64,000 bases of DNA, from NCBI RefSeq assembly GCF_001767395.1, contig NZ_CP017014.1, forward strand, positions 1,674,001 to 1,738,000, given 5' to 3'. Both the position numbers and the translations under genes were made by a program. The notes below the pieces were generated by a model. The model saw nothing but the letters and a program-made list of their open reading frames with translations, ran no database searches and was not told the origin of the DNA. Source of the stretch: Rhodococcus sp. WMMA185. Its GTDB lineage: Bacteria; Actinomycetota; Actinomycetes; Mycobacteriales; Mycobacteriaceae. Numbering within the stretch: the first letter of the stretch is position 1; each line of letters opens with the position of its first letter. Positions 33,379 through 42,505 of the stretch are shown piece after piece.

Positions 33379-34581
33379 ATGGAAGCACTCATAGTGCTGA
33401 TCGTGATCGTGCTGTTCATCGCCTTGGTGGTGTCCAAGTCGGTGGCGCTGATTCCGCAGGCCGATGCGGCGGTGATCGAGCGCCTGGGCCGATACTCGCG
33501 GACGATATCGGGGCAGTTGACTTTCCTGATCCCGTTCGTTGACCGCATTCGCGCCAAGGTGGATCTGCGGGAACGGGTGGTCTCGTTCCCACCACAGCCG
33601 GTGATCACCCAGGACAATCTGACGCTCAGCATCGACACCGTCGTGTACTTCCAGGTGACCAACCCGCACGCCGCGGTGTACGAGATCAGCAACTACATCG
33701 TCGGCGTGGAGCAGTTGACCACCACCACTCTGCGTAACGTCGTCGGCGGTATGACGCTGGAGGACACGTTGACCTCCCGCGATTCCATCAACGGCCAACT
33801 CCGTGGAGTTCTGGACGAGGCCACCGGGCGATGGGGCCTGCGCGTCGCCCGCGTCGAGCTCAAGAGCATCGATCCGCCGCCGTCGATCCAGGAGTCGATG
33901 GAGAAGCAGATGAAGGCGGACCGTGAGAAGCGAGCCACGATTCTCACCGCCGAGGGGCACCGCGAATCGGCGATCAAGACCGCAGAGGGTGACAAGCAGA
34001 GCCGGATCCTCGCCGCGGAGGGGGCGAAGCAGGCGTCCATCCTCAGCGCGGAAGGTGAGCGACAGTCTCGCATTCTGAGGGCTCAGGGTGAGAGGGCGGC
34101 CAAGTACCTGCAGGCGCAGGGTCAGGCGAAGGCGATCGAAAAGGTCTTCGCGGCAATCAAGTCCGGCAAGCCGACCCCCGAACTGCTCGCATACCAGTAC
34201 CTACAGACGCTGCCGCAGATGGCGCAAGGTGATGCGAACAAGGTGTGGATGGTGCCGAGCGACTTCGGGGACGCCCTCAAGGGATTCGCGAAGAACCTGG
34301 GTGCGCAGGGCATGGACGGCGTGTTCCGGTACGAGCCGTCCACCACGGACGAGGATCTGCCGAAGCCCGAGGACGATTCGGAAGAGGTAGCGGACTGGTT
34401 CGAGACCAAATCCGACCCGACCATCGCCCAGGCGGTTCGCGCCGCTGAGGTCGCGGCCCGTCAGCCGGTCGAGAGCCCTGGGGCTCCGGGGGCTCTGGGC
34501 AAGCGGCCCGCCTCAGGCGAGCAGGGTTCGGTCGCCGGTGGACCGGTGCCGGGGCAGCTACCACCGCCGGACAACGCCTGA
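33379..34581 (+). CDS. SPFH/band-7 (stomatin-like) protein, QmcA type
   Basis: This 400-residue membrane-associated scaffold has one N-terminal helix ALIVLIVIVLFIALVVSKSV, then the band-7/SPFH domain (QADAAVIERLGRYSRTISGQ, NLTLSIDTVVYFQVTNP), a long charged coiled coil (about 175-265, repeats of AEG-x3-S-x2) and an acidic, Pro-rich C-terminal tail. Stomatin-like proteins oligomerise into rings in membrane microdomains with their NfeD partners. It directly abuts the NfeD-like gene. A strong terminator follows. Corresponds to Rv1488. Confidence 0.92.
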   Translation: MEALIVLIVIVLFIALVVSKSVALIPQADAAVIERLGRYSRTISGQLTFLIPFVDRIRAKVDLRERVVSFPPQPVITQDNLTLSIDTVVYFQVTNPHAAVYEISNYIVGVEQLTTTTLRNVVGGMTLEDTLTSRDSINGQLRGVLDEATGRWGLRVARVELKSIDPPPSIQESMEKQMKADREKRATILTAEGHRESAIKTAEGDKQSRILAAEGAKQASILSAEGERQSRILRAQGERAAKYLQAQGQAKAIEKVFAAIKSGKPTPELLAYQYLQTLPQMAQGDANKVWMVPSDFGDALKGFAKNLGAQGMDGVFRYEPSTTDEDLPKPEDDSEEVADWFETKSDPTIAQAVRAAEVAARQPVESPGAPGALGKRPASGEQGSVAGGPVPGQLPPPDNA

Positions 34582-34610
34582 CTCGCGCCCGATACCCGGG
34601 ATCGACTACG

Positions 34611-34649
34611 ACTGCCCCGTGACTGCTGAAGCCACAGTCACGGGGCAGT
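34611..34649 (+). terminator. Perfect 15-bp rho-independent-type terminator
   Basis: ACTGCCCCGTGACTG (34611-34625) and CAGTCACGGGGCAGT (34635-34649) pair perfectly around a 9-base loop, followed by TGTCTGTT. It lies between the convergent SPFH and methyltransferase genes and could end transcription from both sides. Confidence 0.85.
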
Positions 34650-34685
34650 TGTCTGTTCGGTCGACAACCCTTGACGGGCGGGCGG

Positions 34686-35335
34686 TCACCTGAGTTGCTC
34701 GTCTTTGCGCATCAGCAGATGGCCACGGCGGAACCGTTCCCCCTCCCGCGGCTCGCGCAGCATCCTGCCGACTTCGGTGAATCCGGTTTCGACCACCAAT
34801 GTCGCGAGGTCGCCTATCGGCCACCGATAGGCGGGAGCGACCTTGTGGTCGAACACCGTCACCGGATCACTCTCCGACTCGAAGAAGGCGAGCAAGAAGT
34901 GGCCTCCCGGCATGAGCACACGCCGGAACTCGGCTATGTACGAGGGCATCTCGTGCGGAGGAGTGTGAATGACCGAGTACCAGGCAACGATGCCTTGCAG
35001 TGTTTCGTCGGCCAAGTCCAGAGCGTCCATGGAACCGACCTCGAACCGCAGCCGTGGGTATGTTGCACGGGCGAGGTCGATCATCACCGGTGAGAGGTCG
35101 ACACCGAAGACGTCCAGCCCATGTCTTCCAGGTGCGCGGTCACCCGCCCAGGGCCGCAGCCGAGATCGGCGACCGGTCCCGGACCGGTGGTCGGTGCTAG
35201 CTCAGCGAAAGCAGCGAGTACCGCGCGATCCAATGGGAGACCGTCGAATTCGTCGCGAACGAGTTCGGCATAGCGGACGGCGACGGCATCGTAGGCATCT
35301 GCTGTCGCCCGAGCGTGCGGGGAAGGTTCAGTCAC
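34686..35335 (-). pseudogene. SAM-dependent methyltransferase, frame broken by one missing base
   Basis: The N-terminal part (ATG at 35335) contains the cofactor motif VADLGCGPGRVTAHLEDMG, then leaves the methyltransferase pattern and stops at 35084. The rest (DVFGVDLSPVMIDLARATYP, then GIVAWYSVIHTPPHEMPS and RVLMPGGHFLLAFFE) is in another frame. One extra G/C at the CCC of 35118-35120 would join the parts into a normal class I methyltransferase of about 216 residues (methyltransf_25/11 type). It could be a true pseudogene or a sequence error; the hemH break in a similar base context makes the second possible. Substrate unknown. Convergent with the SPFH gene. Confidence 0.85.
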
Positions 35336-35442
35336 AAGGCATGGACACTAGGACCTTGCCATTGCGCCGACGACGGCCAGGGTGAGGCACCACGCCTGTT
35401 CGATCCGGCCGTCCAAGTTGGGCTCGTACTGTGCCTTCGTTC

Positions 35443-35976
35443 TCAGGTGATGAGCGCGTATCCAGTTCCGCACACCGCGGCCGCCCAGAGCACACTCGTG
35501 AACGTTCCGATGATGAACTGTTCCGAGGCGTGCGGTTCGCGGAGTTCGGGGTAGCGGGCCAACCCCTTCACCGCCAGGACGATGGCAATCCCCTCCGGCC
35601 AGCCGGCGAGTATCGCCGCGGCGACGGCGCCGCGCTCGAGCAGTCCGATGACTCGTCCACCGCGCAGAGGCCCCGCCTCGGGTGGGGTATCGGGTTCTTC
35701 CCCCGCATCGGGTTGTCTGCGAGCTATACGGAAGGCGGCCAACACGAGCGGCCCGCCGCCGGTGGTGGCCGCCAACACGGACAGTACAAGCGTCGCACCG
35801 AGGGCAAATCCCGTGACGGGCGTGGTAGCGGCCGCGGCGACCGCGGCAACGGCCAGGGCTGCCGCGGCCACTATCGGCGCGGCCAGTCGCGGCACCCACA
35901 GCGGACTTCGCGTCACCCCGAGTGCTGGGGGTGCTAGTGCGGCGACACCGAGGGCGATGAGCGAGAGTGTCGTCAT
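35443..35976 (-). CDS. Small multi-spanning membrane protein paired with HTH gene
   Basis: The 177-residue protein is very hydrophobic with about five helices (for example SLIALGVAALAPPALGV, APIVAAAALAVAAVAA, TGFALGATLVLSVLAATTGG, AAAILAGWPEGIAIVLAV, FIIGTFTSVLWAAAVCGTG). A short polar loop (RRQPDAGEEPDTPPEAGP) separates helices 3 and 4. I do not recognise a transporter or enzyme signature. Its ATG overlaps the stop of the upstream regulator gene by four bases, so the two are made together. Function unknown; the tight coupling suggests that the regulator controls or senses through it. Confidence 0.78.
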   Translation of the reverse strand: MTTLSLIALGVAALAPPALGVTRSPLWVPRLAAPIVAAAALAVAAVAAAATTPVTGFALGATLVLSVLAATTGGGPLVLAAFRIARRQPDAGEEPDTPPEAGPLRGGRVIGLLERGAVAAAILAGWPEGIAIVLAVKGLARYPELREPHASEQFIIGTFTSVLWAAAVCGTGYALIT

Positions 35977-36554
35977 CCGTCTGCTCTTTTCAGGAGTCGT
36001 TCGGCCAGCCGTCGTCCAGCGATCTCGACTTGCAGGCCTGCGGTGGAGAGGCGTTGAGAAACAGCCTGTTTGCTGATGCCCAGTGCTTGCGCCGCCTCGG
36101 TCTGGGTGCGACCTCGCCGTATCTGCTCGACCGCCTCACGCCCCTCGTCGGTGCGCCTGGCGACGACTGTGGCAACGAGGGTCAGCGCGGTGTCCGCGTC
36201 CTCGGCGCTGTCGAGGTCGGCGCCCTCCACTGCGACGCGTGCGGGTGCACGTTTGGCGCGTTCGACGGCAGCGCGTGCGAGCTCGAACGCTGGACCTCGC
36301 CCCGCACGGGTTTCGGTGGGGAGAGGTTCTTCGGCGGGACCGACCCCGATACCGACACTCCAGTGCTTTCGCGCGACGAGTTCTAGGGCGAGATCGACAA
36401 CGGTGGCCGGATCGGTGACGACGGCCTGTACTTCGTCGCCTGCAGTGCGCTGGAAGGGGCGGGCGAGATCGTGGTTGTCGAGTTCGCCGATGAGTTTGTC
36501 GACGCGGTCTACGTCACGACGACTCCCGCGCTGATCGACCGTCAGTACGAACAT
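35973..36554 (-). CDS. SatD-like putative DNA-binding regulator with C-terminal HTH
   Basis: The 193-residue protein has an N-terminal alpha/beta domain with TAGDEVQAVV (37-46), reminiscent of SatD-family and nucleotide-cyclase-like folds, and a C-terminal helix-turn-helix RRGRTQTEAAQALGISKQAV (147-166) continuing SQRLSTAGL. It overlaps the small membrane-protein gene by four bases. Just upstream is a perfect inverted repeat (36583-36606) that is a good candidate autoregulatory operator. SatD assignment is tentative; the HTH is clear. I infer a two-gene, self-regulated unit of unknown purpose. Confidence 0.78.
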   Translation of the reverse strand: MFVLTVDQRGSRRDVDRVDKLIGELDNHDLARPFQRTAGDEVQAVVTDPATVVDLALELVARKHWSVGIGVGPAEEPLPTETRAGRGPAFELARAAVERAKRAPARVAVEGADLDSAEDADTALTLVATVVARRTDEGREAVEQIRRGRTQTEAAQALGISKQAVSQRLSTAGLQVEIAGRRLAERLLKRADG

Positions 36555-36582
36555 TCGTCAAGGCTAAGGACTAGATATTTGG

Positions 36583-36606
36583 ATGTCAAGCACTATGGCT
36601 TGACAT
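36583..36606 (-). promoter_or_regulatory. Perfect inverted repeat before the HTH/membrane gene pair
   Basis: ATGTCAAGC (36583-36591) and GCTTGACAT (36598-36606) are perfect 9-base arms with a 6-base spacer. On the minus strand the downstream arm supplies a consensus-like TTGACA -35 for the HTH gene. It lies in the 59-base gap after the TVP38 gene. A weak terminator role cannot be excluded. Confidence 0.6.
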
Positions 36607-36613
36607 GGTGGAT

Positions 36614-37288
36614 TCAAGGTTGCCGGGTTGCCAACTCGGTGCCTGGCTCGCGCGCCGGTCGTCGCGAGTCGATGATCAGCCCGACGACTCCGGCAACGAT
36701 GCACACGCCGGAAAGGATGAGAAACGCCGGCTTCGTCTGCCCGGTGAGGGCGTCGCCGAGGACGACGACACCAACGGTCCCGGGCAGGATGCCCACGGCG
36801 GTGGCGAAAACGTACGGGGCCAAGCGGATAGAGGAGACGCCGCAGCAGTAGTTCACCACGGAGAACGGGGCGAATGCGATCAAACGCAGAGAACCCACGG
36901 CGAGCCAGCCCCGACGCGCTATCCGCTCGTCTACCCGGCGGACTGTGGGACTCGAGATGTGTCGCCACACCACGTCTCGGCCGACGACGCGCACCACGAG
37001 GAGCGCGACAACCGCACTGACCATCGACGCCAGCACGGCGATCGTGATGCCCAACCATGCACCGAACAACAATCCGGAACTCAAGGTGAATACGGTGCGG
37101 GGGACCGGCAGGATCGTGACGAGGGCGTGCACCACGAAGAAGACCAGGGGCAAGGTGGGTCCGATCGACTGCGCCCAATCCCTGACCTGAAGAACGGAGG
37201 GGTGTGGCGTCAACAGTGCGACGACAACCAGTGCCACGGCCAGTATCGCGACGCCGACAGTCCTACGGTCTTCGAGGCGTCTTTTCAC
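36614..37288 (-). CDS. TVP38/TMEM64 (VTT domain) membrane protein
   Basis: This 224-residue integral membrane protein of the VTT/DedA-related group has an N-terminal helix VGVAILAVALVVVALLTPH and the VTT core TLPLVFFVVHALVTILPVPR, TVFTLSSGLLFGAWLG and RLIAFAPFSVVNYCCGVSS, with the conserved arginines, then IRLAPYVFATAVGILPGTVG and a last helix near the C-terminus. The family is linked to lipid scrambling and membrane homeostasis. Corresponds by position to Rv1491c, near mutA. Function here is inferred from the family only. Confidence 0.88.
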   Translation of the reverse strand: MKRRLEDRRTVGVAILAVALVVVALLTPHPSVLQVRDWAQSIGPTLPLVFFVVHALVTILPVPRTVFTLSSGLLFGAWLGITIAVLASMVSAVVALLVVRVVGRDVVWRHISSPTVRRVDERIARRGWLAVGSLRLIAFAPFSVVNYCCGVSSIRLAPYVFATAVGILPGTVGVVVLGDALTGQTKPAFLILSGVCIVAGVVGLIIDSRRPAREPGTELATRQP

Positions 37289-37338
37289 AGGGCACGAGGC
37301 TACCTTGATGATCCGCGGAGGGGCTCTACGAGGAAGCG

Positions 37339-38172
37339 TCAGGTCAGACGGCGCCCTGTGATTGTCGCCTCAGTGCAGACCTGCCCGCCGAAGGTGCCGG
37401 TCACCCGGACCACGGACACTGTGCGGCCGGCTCTGGCCACTGCCGGGGTGAAGGCGGCGTCGGAATCCAGGCCGACGGGCCGGAAGTAGTTGATCCGCAC
37501 GGATGCCGCGTCCATGTCGAGGCCGTTGCGTTTCATGGCAGCGTTGGCGGCAAGGCTCGCCGCGCACGCCTGGACACCGCCGTGCATATACCCCCGCTTG
37601 TTCGAGATCAGGGGATTGGGTGGAATCACGATTCGCACCGCAGGCCCGTCCTCGATCCGCCCGCCGATCCATTCGAGCGGGGGGATTCCTTCTGCCGGAA
37701 ATTCCGGAAGTTGCGAGGCATTCGAAGAGGAAGCCCCCGAATCACGGCCGGGATCGTCCACGAAGTTGCCCCACAGGGTGCCGGTGGCGATCAACGTGCC
37801 CGAGGCGTCGAACACCTGCGCGCCGGCGGCACCGCCGTCCGCGGTGAGCGTGAGCAGTCTGCCCTCCGCCCGCAGCGCAGATCCCTGCCAGCGCCTGGGG
37901 GTCAGGATGTCGATCGACAATTCCGCGGTGACGATTCCGGCACGTCCGCCGCGCTTGTCCCACAAGGTGAATCCCAGAAGATCGTCAAGGAGAACGCCGA
38001 GCACGCCGCCGTAGGAGGTCTCTTCGGTGTTCGGCCCGATCGCCCCGATGTCCATGCTCATTCGATTGAGTGGTTCGCCACAGTCGTCGACGCCCCTGAC
38101 CGGTCGGCCGAGTCCGAACAACCGCCGTGTGACACTGTGATCGGTGGCTGTCGGTTCTCGCGCAGTACGCAT
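37339..38172 (-). CDS. Hotdog-fold (PaaI-like) thioesterase family protein
   Basis: The 277-residue protein appears to hold two hotdog domains: an N-terminal one with YGGVLGVLLDDLLGFTLWDK and TAELSIDILTPRRWQGSALR, and a C-terminal one with GYMHGGVQACAASLAANAAM and SVRINYFRPVG. HGGV with a nearby polar residue is the usual PaaI-type active-site region. Such enzymes hydrolyse acyl-CoA thioesters. It is divergent from mutA with 130 bases between them, and may share its control region, so a role in propionyl/methylmalonyl-CoA or branched acyl-CoA balance is possible. ATG start. Confidence 0.82.
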   Translation of the reverse strand: MRTAREPTATDHSVTRRLFGLGRPVRGVDDCGEPLNRMSMDIGAIGPNTEETSYGGVLGVLLDDLLGFTLWDKRGGRAGIVTAELSIDILTPRRWQGSALRAEGRLLTLTADGGAAGAQVFDASGTLIATGTLWGNFVDDPGRDSGASSSNASQLPEFPAEGIPPLEWIGGRIEDGPAVRIVIPPNPLISNKRGYMHGGVQACAASLAANAAMKRNGLDMDAASVRINYFRPVGLDSDAAFTPAVARAGRTVSVVRVTGTFGGQVCTEATITGRRLT

Positions 38173-38249
38173 GTCCAGAGGTTATGCGCCAAAGAGTGAT
38201 CCGCACGATAGGAGGCGTCGAAGTGCGGCTAGCATCACAGTCAAGCCAA

Positions 38250-38268
38250 TATACTGATCGATCGCTCA
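38250..38268 (+). promoter_or_regulatory. mutA -10 box and overlapping TetR-like operator
   Basis: TATACT (38250-38255) is a near-consensus -10, without a good -35. Overlapping its last base is TGATCGATCGCTCA (38255-38268), a 14-base inverted repeat with 12 matching positions of form TGAnCGATCGnTCA. The mutA start is 35 bases further on. The site would also lie in the upstream region of the divergent thioesterase gene. Confidence 0.55.
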
Positions 38269-38302
38269 TCAGGATCGTCCACAGGGAGAGGAAGCCGACA
38301 CC

Positions 38303-40228
38303 GTGTCGATAGCTTCAGAGACCGAGGAAGCTGCGCGGGCGTACGCGGACTGGCAGCGCGCAGTGGCCGGTGTCCTCGCGAAGTCGCGTCGGATCGACGC
38401 TGCGGAATTGGGTACGGATCCCCAGAAGTTCCTCGAAACGGTCACGTACGACGGCGTCACCGTCGCGCCGCTCTACAGCCCACGCGATGAGCGGCCGGAG
38501 CAGCCGCTGCCCGGCACCTTTCCCTACGTTCGCGGCGTTGACGCTACTCGCGACGTCAACACAGGCTGGTTGGTCAGCGGCCGATTTGGCGACGGCAATG
38601 ACGCGGCCGCCGTCGCGGATGTCAACCGGTCGATCCTCGACTCCCTGGAGAACGGTGTCAGCGCGCTGTGGCTCGCCGTCGGTTGCGGCAATCTGCCGGT
38701 CCGGTCGCTCGAGTCGGCGCTCGACGGTGTGCTCCTGGACCTCGCACCGCTGACGCTCGACGCCGGATCCGATGTCGCACTGGCGGCGCGGGCGCTGTTT
38801 GCACTACTCGATATGCGAGCTGGTGCGGGCGGCGGTGCATCCGACCGTTCCGCGACCCGGATTCAGTTGGGTGCGGCGCCCCTGACGAGCGACTTCTCCG
38901 GCGCGGCGGATGTCGGGTTGGACGAGGCGGTGGCGCTCGCGGCCGAGGCATCGGTGCGCACCGAGAACGTACGCGCGATCACGGTGGACGGCACAGCGTT
39001 TCACAACTCAGGAGCCTCCGATGCAGAGGAACTCGGCGCATCGATCGCGGCCGGACTCGAATACCTGCGGGCACTGACCGCGAGTGGGCTGACCGTCGAG
39101 CGGGCGCTGGGACAGGTCGGCTTCCGGTACGCCGCCACCGACGACCAATTTCAGACCATCGCCAAATTCCGTGCGGCGCGACAGGTCTGGGCGCGCATAG
39201 CCCAGGTGTGCGGCGCTCCCGACTGCGGAGGCGCTCCGCAGCACGCGGTCACGTCGGCGGCGATGATGGCGCAGCGCGATCCGTGGGTGAACATGCTGCG
39301 CACCACGCTCGCCGCGTTCGGTGCCGGCGTAGGTGGAGCAGATGCCGTCACGGTTCTGCCGTTCGACGCCGCATTACCGGCAGGGGCCCTGGGAGTGTCG
39401 AAGACGTTCGCCTCCAGGATCGCTCGCAACACCCAGTTGCTGTTGCTCGAAGAATCGCACCTCGGGCGGGTGCTCGACCCAGCCGCAGGATCCTGGTACG
39501 TCGAGGAACTCACCGGACAGGTCGCGACGAAGGCGTGGGAGTTCTTTCAGCAGATCGAGGCCGCCGGCGGCTACCGTGCCGCGCGTGAATCGGGGCTGAT
39601 CGCCGACCGTATCGATTCCACGCGCGCGAGGCGGGAGTCGGATATCTCGCATCGCCGGACCGCCGTCACCGGTGTCAACGAGTTCCCCAACCTCGCCGAG
39701 CCGCCGCTACCGCCGGGTGCCGCAGAGTCGAGCCGGGTGGCCCGGTGCGCGGCGCCGTTCGAGGCGTTACGCGACCGCTCGGATGCCTACCTGGCGGCGA
39801 ACGGAGTGCGGCCCGCCGTGGTCCTGGCTCCGCTCGGACCGGTCGCCGAACACAACGTGCGGACCACGTTCAGCGCGAACCTGCTGGCGTCGGGCGGGAT
39901 CGAAGCCGTGAACCCGGGACCGCTGACGATCGGTGACGGCAGTATCGCCACCGCCGCCAAGGGATCCGGAGCGTCGATCGCAGTGATCTGTGGCACGGAC
40001 ACGCGGTACGCGGACGAGGCCGCGACTGCCGTGGAGGAATTGCGCGCCGTGGGAATCGACACGGTCTTGCTGGCCGGTCCTGAAGCAGTCGTTGCCGGCA
40101 CCGACGGCCCCGCGCGGCCCGACGGATTCGTCACGTCCCGCATCGACGCGGTCTCGGTCCTGTCCAGTCTGCTCGACACCATCGAGAGCTCGAGCGTCGC
40201 CTCGGGCGCTGCAGGGAGCAAGAAGTGA
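38303..40228 (+). CDS. mutA: Methylmalonyl-CoA mutase small (beta) subunit MutA
   Basis: This is the non-catalytic subunit of the heterodimeric B12-dependent mutase that interconverts (R)-methylmalonyl-CoA and succinyl-CoA. The 641-residue protein keeps the TIM-barrel part ([31 protein letters not shown]) and a degenerate C-terminal cobalamin-like domain lacking the DxHxxG motif, as expected for this subunit. GTG start, with GGGAGAGGAAG upstream. It overlaps mutB by four bases. The N-terminal 35 residues form a helix used for dimer contact in known structures. Confidence 0.96.
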   Translation: MSIASETEEAARAYADWQRAVAGVLAKSRRIDAAELGTDPQKFLETVTYDGVTVAPLYSPRDERPEQPLPGTFPYVRGVDATRDVNTGWLVSGRFGDGNDAAAVADVNRSILDSLENGVSALWLAVGCGNLPVRSLESALDGVLLDLAPLTLDAGSDVALAARALFALLDMRAGAGGGASDRSATRIQLGAAPLTSDFSGAADVGLDEAVALAAEASVRTENVRAITVDGTAFHNSGASDAEELGASIAAGLEYLRALTASGLTVERALGQVGFRYAATDDQFQTIAKFRAARQVWARIAQVCGAPDCGGAPQHAVTSAAMMAQRDPWVNMLRTTLAAFGAGVGGADAVTVLPFDAALPAGALGVSKTFASRIARNTQLLLLEESHLGRVLDPAAGSWYVEELTGQVATKAWEFFQQIEAAGGYRAARESGLIADRIDSTRARRESDISHRRTAVTGVNEFPNLAEPPLPPGAAESSRVARCAAPFEALRDRSDAYLAANGVRPAVVLAPLGPVAEHNVRTTFSANLLASGGIEAVNPGPLTIGDGSIATAAKGSGASIAVICGTDTRYADEAATAVEELRAVGIDTVLLAGPEAVVAGTDGPARPDGFVTSRIDAVSVLSSLLDTIESSSVASGAAGSKK

Positions 40229-42504
40229 CAACTCGTGAGGTCAAGAACGTTATCGGCAGTTTCGCCGAAGTGCCGCTGGAGGATCCCCAGTCCCCGCAAC
40301 CGGCCGCTCCGACGAAGGAACAGGCGGATGCGCTGATCACCGCCGCGGCGGCGGCGCACCACTACACACCCGAAGAGGTGGTGTGGTCCACCCCCGAGGG
40401 CATCGACGTGAAGCCGGTCTACACCAAGGCCGACCGGGACGCCGCCGAGGCCGAGGGTTATCCGGCGGGCAGTTTCCCGGGCGCGGCCCCCTTCCTGCGC
40501 GGCCCGTACCCCACGATGTATGTGAACCAGCCGTGGACGATCCGTCAGTACGCGGGCTTCTCGACGGCCGCTGAATCGAATGCCTTCTACCGGCGCAACC
40601 TCGCGGCCGGCCAGAAGGGGTTGTCGGTGGCGTTCGATCTCGCGACGCACCGCGGCTACGACTCCGATCACCCGCGAGTACAGGGTGACGTCGGAATGGC
40701 CGGGGTTGCGATCGACTCGATCCTCGACATGCGTCAGCTCTTCGATCACATCCCGCTCGACAGGGTCAGCGTCTCGATGACCATGAACGGTGCCGTCCTG
40801 CCGATCCTTGCGCTGTACGTGGTGGCCGCGGAGGAGCAGGGCGTTGCACCCGAGCAGTTGGCCGGAACCATTCAGAACGACATTCTGAAGGAGTTCATGG
40901 TCCGCAACACCTATATCTATCCGCCGAAGCCGTCGATGCGGATCATCTCCGACATCTTTGCCTACACCAGCGCGAAGATGCCGAAGTTCAACTCCATCTC
41001 GATCTCCGGGTACCACATCCAGGAGGCGGGGGCGACCGCCGATCTCGAACTCGCCTACACCCTTGCCGATGGTGTGGAGTACATCCGTGCCGGACTCGAC
41101 GCCGGCATGGAGATCGACAAGTTCGCGCCCCGCCTGTCGTTCTTCTGGGGTGTCGGCATGAACTTCTTCATGGAGGTTGCGAAACTGCGCGCGGGGCGCC
41201 TGCTGTGGAGCGAGCTGGTCGCGAAGTTCGAACCGAAGTCCGCGAAATCGTTGTCGCTGCGCACTCACTCGCAGACATCGGGGTGGTCGCTCACCGCCCA
41301 GGACGTCTACAACAACGTGGCCCGCACCTGCATCGAGGCGATGGCGGCGACGCAGGGACACACCCAGTCGCTGCACACCAACGCCCTCGACGAAGCACTT
41401 GCCCTGCCGACGGACTTCTCCGCCCGCATCGCCCGCAACACACAGTTGCTGCTGCAGCAGGAGTCGGGAACGGTGCGCCCGATCGACCCGTGGGGCGGTT
41501 CGCATTACGTCGAATGGCTGACGCATCAGTTGGCGAACCGGGCGCGGGCGCACATCGCCGAGGTGGAACGGGCGGGCGGCATGGCGCAGGCTATCGGTGA
41601 GGGCATCCCGAAACTTCGGATCGAAGAGGCCGCGGCACGCGCTCAGGCCCGTATCGACTCGGGCCTGCAGCCGCTCATCGGCGTGAACAAGTACGTGCCC
41701 GACGAGGCAGACGAGATCGAGGTCCTCAAGGTCGAGAACTCGCGGGTCCGTCAGGAACAGCTGGACAAACTCGCGCGGCTGCGCGCCGATCGGGATCCCG
41801 ACGCCGTTGACGCGGCACTCGCCGAACTGAGCCGCGCCGCGGCCGCCACGGCGGGTGGCATGGAGAACAATCTACTGGCCCTGGCCATCGATGCGGCTCG
41901 CGCGAAGGCCACGGTCGGCGAGATCTCCGACGCCCTCGAGAAGGCGTTCGGACGTCACCAGGCCGAAATCCGGACCATCAGCGGTGTGTACCGGGACGAA
42001 GCCGGAAAGGTCGCCAACATCAGTAGGGCAACGGAACTCGTAGAGAAGTTCGCGGAGGAGGAGGGTCGCCGCCCGCGTGTCCTGGTCGCCAAGATGGGGC
42101 AGGACGGCCACGATCGCGGACAGAAGGTGATCGCCACGGCATTCGCCGACATCGGATTCGATGTAGACGTGGGGCCTCTTTTCCAGACACCGGAAGAGGT
42201 TGCCGCCCAGGCTGCCGACAACGACGTCCACGTGGTCGGGGTGTCGTCGCTGGCTGCCGGCCATCTCACCCTGGTACCCGCGCTGCGAGAAGCTCTTGCT
42301 GCGGTAGGACGCCCCGACATCATGATCGTGGTCGGCGGTGTCATCCCGCCCGGCGATTTCGCGGAGCTGTACGAGGCGGGTGCGACCGCGATCTTCCCAC
42401 CAGGAACGGTCATCGCCAATGCCGCCAGCGATCTGGTCGAGAAGTTGGCCGCGCAACTCGGCCACGACCTCGGTGCCTCGGATCCCAGCGGTAAACCGGA
42501 ATAG
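40225..42504 (+). CDS. mutB: Methylmalonyl-CoA mutase large (alpha) subunit MutB
   Basis: This is the catalytic, adenosylcobalamin-binding subunit (759 residues). The N-terminal TIM barrel holds [20 protein letters not shown] and the substrate stretch [19 protein letters not shown]; the C-terminal Rossmann-like domain has the base-off B12 motif D627-G-H629-D-R-G632 in [16 protein letters not shown], then [12 protein letters not shown] and [11 protein letters not shown]. It starts four bases before the mutA stop and is followed after one base by the ATG of meaB, so mutase and its reactivating GTPase are made together. M. tuberculosis has mazEF4 between these genes; none is present here. Confidence 0.97.
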   Translation: MTTREVKNVIGSFAEVPLEDPQSPQPAAPTKEQADALITAAAAAHHYTPEEVVWSTPEGIDVKPVYTKADRDAAEAEGYPAGSFPGAAPFLRGPYPTMYVNQPWTIRQYAGFSTAAESNAFYRRNLAAGQKGLSVAFDLATHRGYDSDHPRVQGDVGMAGVAIDSILDMRQLFDHIPLDRVSVSMTMNGAVLPILALYVVAAEEQGVAPEQLAGTIQNDILKEFMVRNTYIYPPKPSMRIISDIFAYTSAKMPKFNSISISGYHIQEAGATADLELAYTLADGVEYIRAGLDAGMEIDKFAPRLSFFWGVGMNFFMEVAKLRAGRLLWSELVAKFEPKSAKSLSLRTHSQTSGWSLTAQDVYNNVARTCIEAMAATQGHTQSLHTNALDEALALPTDFSARIARNTQLLLQQESGTVRPIDPWGGSHYVEWLTHQLANRARAHIAEVERAGGMAQAIGEGIPKLRIEEAAARAQARIDSGLQPLIGVNKYVPDEADEIEVLKVENSRVRQEQLDKLARLRADRDPDAVDAALAELSRAAAATAGGMENNLLALAIDAARAKATVGEISDALEKAFGRHQAEIRTISGVYRDEAGKVANISRATELVEKFAEEEGRRPRVLVAKMGQDGHDRGQKVIATAFADIGFDVDVGPLFQTPEEVAAQAADNDVHVVGVSSLAAGHLTLVPALREALAAVGRPDIMIVVGGVIPPGDFAELYEAGATAIFPPGTVIANAASDLVEKLAAQLGHDLGASDPSGKPE

Positions 42505-42505
42505 C

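Noticed and set aside
39787-41553. 588-residue minus-strand frame
   Set aside because: Antisense to mutA/mutB; Arg-rich composition without motifs.
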